This document shows, one piece after another, positions 32,330-39,696 of a stretch of DNA of 39,696 nt. Within the stretch, counting starts at the first letter, position 1, and every line of letters begins with the position of its first letter. The position numbers and the translations under genes are program-made. The DNA is from Candidatus Gastranaerophilales bacterium (GTDB lineage Bacteria; Cyanobacteriota; Vampirovibrionia; Gastranaerophilales; Gastranaerophilaceae). The stretch is from contig CALUYV010000012.1 of NCBI GenBank assembly GCA_944325095.1, positions 1 through 39,696 of the forward strand, given 5' to 3'. The notes beneath the pieces are model-generated. The model was not told the origin of the DNA and did not search any database. It saw nothing but the letters and a program-made list of their open reading frames with translations.

Positions 32330-32430
32330 AGACTTACATAACAAACTACCTTCTACTTTCTACCTACTAATCTTTTACACGAGGAATTGTAAAAAATTCC
32401 AAGGAAGCTTCACTTCGAAGCTTTTTTTTT
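32330..32430 (+). ncRNA. Candidate small RNA upstream of a strong terminator
   Basis: The region from about 32216 to 32468 has no ORF. The plus strand carries a TATAAA-like box near 32322, a pyrimidine-rich tract with four CTAC units (32345-32370), a GGAATT/AATTCC hairpin, and then a terminator. Either it is a separate RNA of about 100 nt or it is the 3' tail of the XRE message. No RNA family recognised. Confidence 0.3.
32405..32430 (+). terminator. Intrinsic terminator
   Basis: AAGCTTC/GAAGCTT (32405-32411 with 32417-32423), 5-base loop and a run of nine T on the plus strand. Confidence 0.85.
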
Positions 32431-32468
32431 GCAAAAAATTTTATCAGTACAATTTGAAACTTATAAAC

Positions 32469-35462
32469 TTAGGCAGACAGAGTAAATATTTCGTAAATTT
32501 CTTCGTCCGTAAGTTCTGTAATAATCTTTTCACCTTCGTAAACTGCCAGATCCGCAAGTTCTTTTTTAGATTTGAGCATTTCATCAATCTTTTCTTCGAA
32601 GGTTCCGAGTGTTATCATTCTGTGAACCATTACATTTTTATCCTGTCCGATACGATAAGTTCGGTCTGTCGCCTGATCTTCGACTGCCGGATTCCACCAC
32701 AGGTCGTAATGGATAACATTTGTTGCTTTAGTCAGGTTCAAACCGGTACCGCCTGCTTTTAATGACAGTATCATGACTTTATATTCATCGTCGGTTTGGA
32801 ATTTCTCAATTATATCTTCCCTTTGCGCTACGGTTAAACTGCCATGGAAAAACAGCGGTTCCGTATTACATTCCTGAGCAATCACTTTACACAATATATC
32901 GCCCATTTCTTTATACTGGGTGAATATCAATGTCTTTTCACCGTTATCAATTATACTTTGAACAAGGTCAATACATTTTTCCATTTTGCCTGATAATTCT
33001 CTTCCCATCTCGCCTGATTTAAGGAACTGATACGGATGGTTGCAAATCTGTTTCAAAGCAGTAATCAATTTGAAAATATTTCCACGTCTGTTTACGCCGG
33101 TAAATCCGCTGATTTTTGTCATCATCTCATTAAGAGTTTTTTCATAAAGCACCGCCTGAACTTTAGAAAGATAACAGTATTCATTAAGAACCATTTTTTC
33201 AGGAAGATCAGATATAACATTCTTATCCGTTTTCAAACGTCTTAATACAAACGGTGATATAGACATTCTGAGTTTTCCCGCACGGGAATGTTCTTTAAAT
33301 CTTTCTATCGGGATTGCATAACTTTTTTGGAACTCTCTCAATGAACCAAGATAACCTTTATTGATAAAGTCAAAAATACTCCACAATTCTGTTAATCTGT
33401 TTTCTACAGGAGTACCGGTCATTGCAATTTTGACATCGGATTTTAGCATCTTGATTGCGAGAGTTTGCGCAGTATCAGGATTTTTAATATTCTGAGCTTC
33501 ATCAACAATTATAACACTCCATGCCTGTTTTTTGAGTTCCTCAACATCAATACGCATAATGGCATAAGTAGTTAAAATAATATCATGATTTGTATCAAGT
33601 TTTCTGTCAGCACCATGGTAAATCGTTGCATCCAGCCCCGGTGCAAACATTTGAAGTTCTTTCATCCAGTTACCCATAAGTGTTGTCGGACAAATAACAA
33701 GCACCGGATTTTTCAATTTGTTTTCTTCTTTCATTTTCAAAATCAAACTGATAACCTGAATAGTTTTACCAAGCCCCATATCATCAGCCATACATGCGCC
33801 AAAACCTTTGACAACATTTGTCCACAGCCAGCGCAAACCAACCTCCTGATACGGTCTTAACTGCCCGTTCAAAGATTTTGGAATAGACATTTCGACCGGT
33901 TTGGTAAAATCGGATAATACCCTTGCAAATGCCGCATCATAGTCAAAATCATACTGTTCAAATTGCCCCGATAAAGATGCATGGATAAGTTCCATTCTCG
34001 ACATAGATTTAAGATTGGATTTTGCAATCCGGTCAAAAATTTTCTTACCTTCCTCATTATCTACAAGAACATATTTATTTTTATATTTAATAAGACCGTT
34101 ATTATTTTCCAGCAGTTTCTTATATTCCTCAAGAGAAATTTTTTCATTGCCGATTGAAATTTCATAAGAAAATTCAAGAATATCATCCAGCGAAATCTTT
34201 GAAGAACCGGCAATGTTATTCATCAAATCAGAAAGGTCGCCTGAACGGGATTCTCTAACCTTTGCATTTATAGATGCACGAGGAATAACAATATTTTGCA
34301 ATTCATCCGGCAAAATAACTTCAATCTGCGCTTTTTGAAGATAATATGCCGTCTGGGTAATAATTTTATAAACCTCATTAAGATTTAAATCCAGATATAA
34401 TTTATCTTCATCTTCAAACAGGTTTTCCAACTCCGGCATATAACGAAGTGCATAGTTCAACTGCTTTTCAATAATTCTTGAAATATCAGAAGCTTTTGCT
34501 CCGAAAACTTCATCTTCCGTGTATAACTTATCAATCAAAACACTCTCGCCGGTTTTTCTGTTTTTAATATAAACTTTCAATCTGAAAATATCATCTGATT
34601 CATTTTCTATTTTGAAATACGGAATAACATCATATTTACCAAGATATAATTCATCAAACCACTGGGCAAAACTTTCCGCTAAATCTTTTCCTTTCAAAAC
34701 CGCCTTTTGTTCAAGATCTTTGAGCAGGTACTGGCCTGATTTAACCTCGTTAAATCTGTACATTTTTATGCCTAAGAATTTATAAATAAGGTAATTCAAA
34801 TATGTATAAATAAATTCATAAACAAAATTTTTAGGCACTTCGCCGTCAATAAATAAATCCTGCGGCATACATTCTTCAAACTGATTAATAATTCTTGCCA
34901 TTTTCGGATTGTTTACAATCGGCTCATAAACAATTCTGAACATTTGCCCGTATCTTTTTACAGTCGGAATAAAATACAATTTTTCAATCAATTTCATTAC
35001 AAAATAAGTCAATTTATTGAGGTATATAAATGTCGGGGTTAAATCGGATAAATCAACGATATTGCCAAATCCGCCAAAATAATCCATTATAATGTCCCAT
35101 GCCATAAAATATCCGACCTGATCCTTAAATACACTGGATTTAAAACGGAAGAGCGAACCTTTTGACTTTAAATAGTATTGAAAATTGTTTGTAGGCGTGA
35201 CAAAAAACGATAGCGGATTAACTCTCGGAGAAGATGAAGGTTTATTTATAAGATAGAAATTAGTGTTCCTTGCCGGTGCATTAGGGCTTAAAAATACTCC
35301 GGCAAATTCATCTTCTATAATTTGATATATCATGCTCAAAGTATAACGAAAATCTTTATTCTTAAAATGTTCCGGATTTTCACTCAGATTGAAAAACAAT
35401 TCGTCAACATTGTTTTTCTTAAACGAAAAATCTATATTTAAATCTTCTATCTTATTGCTCAT
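32469..35462 (-). CDS. SNF2/RapA-like DEAD/H helicase
   Basis: A 997-residue SNF2-family DNA translocase. The ATPase core fills the C-terminal half: DDMGLGKTIQVISLILK (Walker A), LVICPTTLMGNWMKEL, IIVDEAQNIKNPDTAQ (Walker B), MTGTPVENRL, the second lobe FTQYKEMGD, LSLKAGGTGLNLTKA and DQATDRTYRIGQDKNVMVHR. The N-terminal 500 residues form a family-typical, less conserved region with no zinc-finger or SWIM cysteines. Such bacterial enzymes remodel protein-DNA complexes or RNA polymerase; some lie in defence loci, but no such context exists here. The ATG at 35462 follows GAGAAAG; an upstream in-frame ATG at 35513 lies inside the gpmI terminator. Confidence 0.92.
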   Translation of the reverse strand: MSNKIEDLNIDFSFKKNNVDELFFNLSENPEHFKNKDFRYTLSMIYQIIEDEFAGVFLSPNAPARNTNFYLINKPSSSPRVNPLSFFVTPTNNFQYYLKSKGSLFRFKSSVFKDQVGYFMAWDIIMDYFGGFGNIVDLSDLTPTFIYLNKLTYFVMKLIEKLYFIPTVKRYGQMFRIVYEPIVNNPKMARIINQFEECMPQDLFIDGEVPKNFVYEFIYTYLNYLIYKFLGIKMYRFNEVKSGQYLLKDLEQKAVLKGKDLAESFAQWFDELYLGKYDVIPYFKIENESDDIFRLKVYIKNRKTGESVLIDKLYTEDEVFGAKASDISRIIEKQLNYALRYMPELENLFEDEDKLYLDLNLNEVYKIITQTAYYLQKAQIEVILPDELQNIVIPRASINAKVRESRSGDLSDLMNNIAGSSKISLDDILEFSYEISIGNEKISLEEYKKLLENNNGLIKYKNKYVLVDNEEGKKIFDRIAKSNLKSMSRMELIHASLSGQFEQYDFDYDAAFARVLSDFTKPVEMSIPKSLNGQLRPYQEVGLRWLWTNVVKGFGACMADDMGLGKTIQVISLILKMKEENKLKNPVLVICPTTLMGNWMKELQMFAPGLDATIYHGADRKLDTNHDIILTTYAIMRIDVEELKKQAWSVIIVDEAQNIKNPDTAQTLAIKMLKSDVKIAMTGTPVENRLTELWSIFDFINKGYLGSLREFQKSYAIPIERFKEHSRAGKLRMSISPFVLRRLKTDKNVISDLPEKMVLNEYCYLSKVQAVLYEKTLNEMMTKISGFTGVNRRGNIFKLITALKQICNHPYQFLKSGEMGRELSGKMEKCIDLVQSIIDNGEKTLIFTQYKEMGDILCKVIAQECNTEPLFFHGSLTVAQREDIIEKFQTDDEYKVMILSLKAGGTGLNLTKATNVIHYDLWWNPAVEDQATDRTYRIGQDKNVMVHRMITLGTFEEKIDEMLKSKKELADLAVYEGEKIITELTDEEIYEIFTLSA

Positions 35463-35493
35463 ATCTTTCTCTACTAAACAAATGTTCTGTCTT

Positions 35494-35527
35494 TTAAAAA
35501 AGGTCAGGCTCATAACAAGCCTAACCT
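35494..35527 (-). terminator. Intrinsic terminator after gpmI
   Basis: An eleven-base stem with one G-U pair (35500-35510 with 35517-35527), a short loop and six T on the minus strand (35494-35499). It separates gpmI from the SNF2 gene, which therefore needs its own promoter or read-through. Confidence 0.82.
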
Positions 35528-35535
35528 TCGTTTAT

Positions 35536-37062
35536 TTATTTTATTAAAGATTTGCCTGTCATTTCAGACGGCTGCTTAATTCCGAGTAATTGTAATACAG
35601 TAGGAGCAACATCACATAAAGCACCCGTTTCTCTTAACTCGGTTCCCTCAGGAGCGTTAATCAAAATGAACGGAACTTCATTTGTTGTATGCGCCGTATG
35701 CGGTTTGCCTGTTTCTGAATCCTGCATAACCTCGGCATTTCCATGATCTGCCGTCAGCAGCATTGTAATACCGTGGGATTTACAAGCATCAGCAATCTTG
35801 CCTACACATTCATCAACAACTTTGCAGGCCTTTTCAGCCGCTTCAAGAACACCTGTATGACCTACCATATCAGGGTTTGCAAAGTTTACAAGTATAAATT
35901 GATATTTTGTATCATCAATTGCTTTTAATACATTGTCACAAACCTCATAAGCACTCATCTCCGGCTGCATATCATAAGTGGCAACTTTAGGAGATGCAAC
36001 AAGAACTCTTGTTTCATGAGGCTGAGGAGCATCTATTCCGCCGTTAAAGAAAAATGTAACATGGGCATATTTTTCTGTTTCCGCTGTTCTGAACTGGTTT
36101 ATTCCGTTTGCTTCCAATACATCGCCTAATATGTTTACAAGTTTTTCTTTTGGAAATGCTACAGGGAATGTGAATGTAGCTTCATAACTTGTCATTGTTG
36201 TATAAAGAATGTTTTTAAGAACTTTCTTTCTCTTAAAGCCGTCAAAATCAGCAAAATTGATTGCTTTTGTAATTTCTCTTGCTCTATCCGGACGATAGTT
36301 AAAGAAAATTATTGAATCATCATCATGAATTCTTGATTCTTCGCCGCCAATAACGGTAGGCAGTACAAATTCATCAGTTTCGCCTTTTGCATAAGAATTT
36401 TTAACGCCTTCAATTGCAGATGCAGCATGTTCGCCTTCGCCGAGCAGCAAAGCATTGTACCCTTTTTCCACTCTTTCCCAGCGGTTATCCCTGTCCATAA
36501 TATAGTATCGTCCGATAACTGTTGCAACTGGCGGCAGATTGTATTTTTTCAATTCATCTTCCACAACCTGCAAATATTCACATGCACTGGCAGGAGGCGT
36601 ATCACGGCCATCCAGAAATGCATGAACATAAACCTTTTTCAAACCTTGATCTGCTGCCATTTTAATCAAAGCAAGCAAATGATCTAATGACGAATGCACA
36701 CCGCCGGTTGAAACAAGCCCGTATAAATGCAGTGCGGAATTATGCTTTTTGGCATGGTCAATTGCAGCCAAAAATCTCTCATTTTTAAAGAAACTTCCGT
36801 CTTTTATTGCATTGTTTATTTTAGATAAATCCTGATAAACAATTCTGCCTGCACCAAGATTCAGGTGTCCGACTTCGGAATTACCCATTTGACCTTCCGG
36901 CAATCCGACATTTTCACCGTCAGCCTTGATTTTTATAAACTTTTCTTCTTTTTCCAGTTTAGGAACATTGACCGGATGTGATAGTTTTGTTGCATCAAAC
37001 TTTTCAGAACCGGTTGAAATTCCCCATCCGTCCATTATACATAATAATACGCGTTTGCTCAT
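35536..37062 (-). CDS. gpmI: 2,3-bisphosphoglycerate-independent phosphoglycerate mutase
   Basis: Interconverts 3- and 2-phosphoglycerate in glycolysis, a manganese enzyme of the alkaline-phosphatase superfamily. The 508-residue length is typical. Visible motifs: VLLCIMDGWG with metal Asp; GQMGNSEVGHLNLGAGRIVYQ with the catalytic Ser of NSEVGH; DGRDTPPASA; GRYYIMDRDNRWERV; NYRPDRAREIT; FANPDMVGHTG; LTADHGNAE. AAGGG lies seven bases before the ATG at 37062; a TTG two codons upstream is too close to that site. An intrinsic terminator follows. Confidence 0.97.
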   Translation of the reverse strand: MSKRVLLCIMDGWGISTGSEKFDATKLSHPVNVPKLEKEEKFIKIKADGENVGLPEGQMGNSEVGHLNLGAGRIVYQDLSKINNAIKDGSFFKNERFLAAIDHAKKHNSALHLYGLVSTGGVHSSLDHLLALIKMAADQGLKKVYVHAFLDGRDTPPASACEYLQVVEDELKKYNLPPVATVIGRYYIMDRDNRWERVEKGYNALLLGEGEHAASAIEGVKNSYAKGETDEFVLPTVIGGEESRIHDDDSIIFFNYRPDRAREITKAINFADFDGFKRKKVLKNILYTTMTSYEATFTFPVAFPKEKLVNILGDVLEANGINQFRTAETEKYAHVTFFFNGGIDAPQPHETRVLVASPKVATYDMQPEMSAYEVCDNVLKAIDDTKYQFILVNFANPDMVGHTGVLEAAEKACKVVDECVGKIADACKSHGITMLLTADHGNAEVMQDSETGKPHTAHTTNEVPFILINAPEGTELRETGALCDVAPTVLQLLGIKQPSEMTGKSLIK

Positions 37063-37161
37063 CTTCAATCCCTTCTTTCACTGTATGTTAGCAAAAGTTT
37101 AACAAGAACACAAAAATTTTTCAACGGGGGAATTTATTGAAAATCATCCGCCCGGGGGCTA

Positions 37162-38445
37162 TTATACAGGAATTTTTACACAAAATTCCGTTCTGACACC
37201 TTCTTCACTCGTAACAACAATTTCTCCGCCGTGAGCGACCGCAATCTGCTGGGATAAATACAAACCTAAACCCGTTCCGACTTTGCGGAGTTTTTTTGCT
37301 GCAGAATAGTATTTGTTAAATATCATTTTTAATTCGTCTTTAGATATCCCCTGCCCGTAATCTATCACGGAAATTGTTATCCCGCCGTTATATGTACCGG
37401 TTTTAACTTCAATAGACTTTTGCGTATTGCTGTGGTCAATCGCATTTGATATAAGATTTTTGATAACCCTGCGCAGCTGAACAGAATCAGCATTAACAAT
37501 TTTGACAGATGGTGACGGAAAATAATTTACCTCAAGTTTATTCTCTCTTGCAATAGGCTGCATTTCTTCAATAATTTCTTCAATATACGGATTAATCTCA
37601 AAATCACTCCTGACTAACTTAATTCCCTGTTCTTTCAGCTTATAAGTTTCAAGCAAAATTTGAACCAGCTCCAGTAAATTCTGGTTAGATGACTTCATAC
37701 TGTTTAGTGCAAACTTTTGTTTTTCCGAAATTTCACCGAATTTTTCCGCCAGAAATAAATCAATAATATTTGCAGCGGCAACAATCGGAACTTTTAAATC
37801 GTGGGTCAAGGTAGCGACAAAATCTTCCTTGAGCGTTTCTATTTCTTTTTCCGTTGTAATATCTTTTATAATCAAAACATATCTCTTTTTTTCAAGCGAA
37901 GTAAGAGGTTCCGAATTTATTATAAAATTGTTTGTCGGGGTATGCTTAATAAAGATTTCGGTATTTTTCAGCCCTGAAACTTCAAAATTTTCTTCTTTTA
38001 CAGGCTGGATAAATTCAAAAACATTTTTGCCTATAATATCTTTCCCTTTTATACCGAACCAGTTAAGAATTTTCGGAGTAGCACGCAAAATTTCAAATTT
38101 TTCATTGATAATTAAAATCCCGTCTGATAGAGAATTTATGACAGATTCCAGAAGTTTGTTCTGCCGCATGAGTTCGGATTGATACTCAATAATCATTTTT
38201 TCTCTGTCATTAAGAGTTTCAACCATCCTGTTAATACTATCCGTGACATTTTGATATGTCGGGTGCTCTATTTTTTCTATTTTTGTTGAGAGATTTCCGT
38301 ATCTGATAGAATCAACTGTCGTTGTAACTTTGCCGAGATAATCATTGATTTTTGACCATCTTTTATTCGTTCGTCTGGTTATAAAAAACAAACAAATAAA
38401 TACAAAAATTACACAAATATTAACTAGATAAAAATATGAAAACAT
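37162..38445 (-). CDS. Membrane sensor histidine kinase with PAS domain
   Basis: A 427-residue kinase. One membrane helix at about 4-22 with almost no periplasmic part, a HAMP-like helical region (30-85), a PAS domain (about 95-195; SLSDGILIINEKFEIL), then HisKA with His215 in LTHDLKVP, N-box NLISNAIDHSN, G1 VIDYGQGIS, and G2 GTGLGLYLSQQIAVAHGGEIVV. It presumably phosphorylates a response regulator in the cytoplasm. No response regulator is adjacent, so it is an orphan here. The signal is probably sensed by PAS or in the membrane. AGAGAG precedes the ATG. Divergent from kdsC. Confidence 0.92.
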   Translation of the reverse strand: MFSYFYLVNICVIFVFICLFFITRRTNKRWSKINDYLGKVTTTVDSIRYGNLSTKIEKIEHPTYQNVTDSINRMVETLNDREKMIIEYQSELMRQNKLLESVINSLSDGILIINEKFEILRATPKILNWFGIKGKDIIGKNVFEFIQPVKEENFEVSGLKNTEIFIKHTPTNNFIINSEPLTSLEKKRYVLIIKDITTEKEIETLKEDFVATLTHDLKVPIVAAANIIDLFLAEKFGEISEKQKFALNSMKSSNQNLLELVQILLETYKLKEQGIKLVRSDFEINPYIEEIIEEMQPIARENKLEVNYFPSPSVKIVNADSVQLRRVIKNLISNAIDHSNTQKSIEVKTGTYNGGITISVIDYGQGISKDELKMIFNKYYSAAKKLRKVGTGLGLYLSQQIAVAHGGEIVVTSEEGVRTEFCVKIPV

Positions 38446-38513
38446 TTATTTTTCTCTCTTTATGTTATAATTATAGCAAATAGTCAGAATTTTGTTAATA
38501 CACTAAGGATGGC

Positions 38514-38996
38514 ATGTCAAAAATAAAACTTCCAAATTCAATTAAAATGGTGATTACCGATTTTGACGGTATTATGACTGACAACTGCGTCTATATCAAT
38601 GATGATTTCTCAATGAGCAGGAAATTGAATTTTAAGGACATTATGGGACTTTCCCGATTAATAAAAAGCAGCCGGAAAATTGCTATAATTTCCGGTGAAA
38701 AAAATTCCGCAATAGAAATTCTTGCCCAAAAATTCGGGATAACAGAAATTCATCAAAATATAAGAATAAAAATTAATGTGCTAAAATCTATAATAGAGAA
38801 GTATAATTTAACTCAAGAGGAATATGTTTACATCGGCGATGATGTTAATGACTTAGAATGTTTAGAATATGCGAAGTATAAGGTTTCCGTACCGCATTCA
38901 CCGGAGGTTATAAAAAAAATAAAAGATATTCAGATAACCGAAAATTATGCAGGTGACGGAGCATTTAGAGAGGTTGCGGATTGTTTAATTGGTTAA
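38514..38996 (+). CDS. kdsC: KdsC-like HAD phosphatase
   Basis: A 160-residue, cap-less (C0) HAD phosphatase of the 3-deoxy-D-manno-octulosonate 8-phosphate phosphatase type. Motif I is VITDFDGIMTDNCVYIN, motif II is IAIISGEKNSAIEIL, and the last motifs are YVYIGDDVNDLECLEYA followed by VPHSPEV. The KdsC role would put it in Kdo synthesis for LPS, as fits a diderm. Relatives release the phosphate from other nonulosonic acids, so the exact sugar is uncertain. AAGGAT precedes the ATG. Overlaps the following TPR gene by 16 bases. Confidence 0.82.
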   Translation: MSKIKLPNSIKMVITDFDGIMTDNCVYINDDFSMSRKLNFKDIMGLSRLIKSSRKIAIISGEKNSAIEILAQKFGITEIHQNIRIKINVLKSIIEKYNLTQEEYVYIGDDVNDLECLEYAKYKVSVPHSPEVIKKIKDIQITENYAGDGAFREVADCLIG

Positions 38997-39696
38997 AAAG
39001 CATAACAAAAGAAGTTAAAAACTTAAATTTATCGGTAAGTTCTTATCAAAAAGACTCGGTAATCCAGTCGCTGCCGACTGTTGCTTATGTTAACAAAGCA
39101 AAAAAATCTTTAGATAACGGTGATTTAGCCGGAGCGGAAGTCATTTTAAAAAAAGCACTTGATATATCTAATCAAGATCCGCTTGTTTACAGATATCTCG
39201 GAAAAATAAACGAAAAACAGGGAAAATTTCTCCCTGCTATTGAATACTATACAAAATCCGCCAAAATAAACCCTCAGGACAAAGAAATATGGCTGCGTCT
39301 CGGCATGAGCCAGTTAAATGCCAAAATGATAGAAGAATCAATCACATCATTTGAAAAAGCAAATAAGGTTTGTCCTATGAACACGGATGTTTATACCGGA
39401 TGGGGAATGGCTTTAATGCGGCTTAAAAAATACAAACTTGCAAGGGATAAATTCCTGACAGCAATCAAAATAAACAAATACAATTATACGGCAATTCTGT
39501 TATCTGCGGTTATGGAAGTGAGATTATGCGATTATGATTCGGCTGAAATGAAACTTGCTTTTTTAACAAAGGTTGCCCCGAACGAAAGCAGTACATACGA
39601 ATATGCAAATTTAAAACTTCTTAAAGAAAATTACAAAGAAGCAGAAATGTATGCTACAAAATCAATCAATATAAATCCTCAAATGCTGCCTGCATA
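38981..39696 (+). CDS. Tetratricopeptide-repeat protein, 3' end cut by the window
   Basis: Open frame of 238 codons that continues past the end. After a short N-terminal part (FNWLKSITKEVKN) come TPR-like units: AKKSLDNGDLAGAEVILKKA, YRYLGKINEKQGKFLPAIEY, LGMSQLNAKMIEESITSFEK, GWGMALMRLKKYKLARDKFL, then degenerate units with YEYANLKLLKENYKEAEMYA. TPRs make scaffolds for protein contacts. The start is a TTG at 38981, with GAGAGG about eight bases upstream, inside the kdsC 3' end, so the two are coupled. A role in envelope glycan assembly is only suggested by kdsC. Confidence 0.78.
   Translation, partial: MFNWLKSITKEVKNLNLSVSSYQKDSVIQSLPTVAYVNKAKKSLDNGDLAGAEVILKKALDISNQDPLVYRYLGKINEKQGKFLPAIEYYTKSAKINPQDKEIWLRLGMSQLNAKMIEESITSFEKANKVCPMNTDVYTGWGMALMRLKKYKLARDKFLTAIKINKYNYTAILLSAVMEVRLCDYDSAEMKLAFLTKVAPNESSTYEYANLKLLKENYKEAEMYATKSININPQMLPA

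Noticed and set aside
35463-35513. Upstream ATG adding 17 residues to the SNF2 protein
   Set aside because: It lies in the gpmI terminator hairpin, whereas the ATG at 35462 has a purine-rich ribosome-binding site.

Overview
The window looks like chromosomal DNA of an AT-rich, diderm, non-photosynthetic bacterium. The best fit is a gut-type member of the Vampirovibrionia/Gastranaerophilales, the non-photosynthetic sisters of the Cyanobacteria. This is inference. It rests on an Omp85/BamA with three POTRA domains (the cyanobacterial arrangement) beside an OmpH/Skp-like chaperone, a DivIVA/Cdv3-like coiled-coil gene next to coaD, a GH57 glucan enzyme, a KdsC-like phosphatase, an isolated FliI-like ATPase, a soluble FlhA cytoplasmic-domain protein, and several membrane proteins I recognise from no broad family. 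I see no photosynthesis gene, CRISPR array, insertion sequence or prophage.

Layout. 1-5.4 kb: UvrD-like helicase and rnhA (+), a thioredoxin-like gene (-), a membrane protein with an HExxH motif (+), a DUF2971 gene (-) and tRNA-Gly(CCC) (-). 5.5-10.8 kb: a secreted YD-repeat-like protein, a small unknown gene, an agcS-ACT pair (-) and a GH57 enzyme (+). 10.9-15.7 kb: priA, a DivIVA-like gene, coaD and ogt (-), with an SGNH hydrolase diverging from ogt. 15.7-19.3 kb: mostly unrecognised genes, including a membrane protein, a 28-residue methionine-rich ORF with its own promoter and terminator, a DUF2513-like gene, a charged protein, a purine-rich stretch ending in a terminator, and a degenerate HD-GYP protein. 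19.4-26.0 kb: panE-rsmI, then bamA-ompH-udp-FlhA_C on the + strand. 26.0-28.8 kb: a porin-like protein and the FliI-like ATPase (-). 28.9-32.4 kb: small regulators and unknown genes, a repeat-like element, a HAD phosphatase, an XRE regulator and a possible small RNA. 32.5-39.7 kb: a SNF2 helicase, gpmI and a sensor kinase (-), then kdsC and a TPR gene that runs off the end (+).

Functional themes are housekeeping (replication restart, CoA and pantothenate, glycolysis, rRNA methylation) and outer-membrane assembly (bamA, ompH, kdsC, porin). The oddest element is the pair of type III export parts. One is a FlhA/SctV cytoplasmic domain with no membrane channel, placed in the bamA operon. The other is a complete FliI/SctN-type ATPase about 1.4 kb away. 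No other export gene is present in this window.

Several genes have a near-consensus -10 box only 6-9 bases before the start codon and no Shine-Dalgarno sequence, suggesting leaderless mRNAs. Others carry strong AGGAGG-type sites, so both initiation modes may coexist. All names come from motif reading without database searches. Starts were moved from the longest possible frame where a Shine-Dalgarno or promoter position argued for it. No gene-free stretch exceeds about 300 bases.
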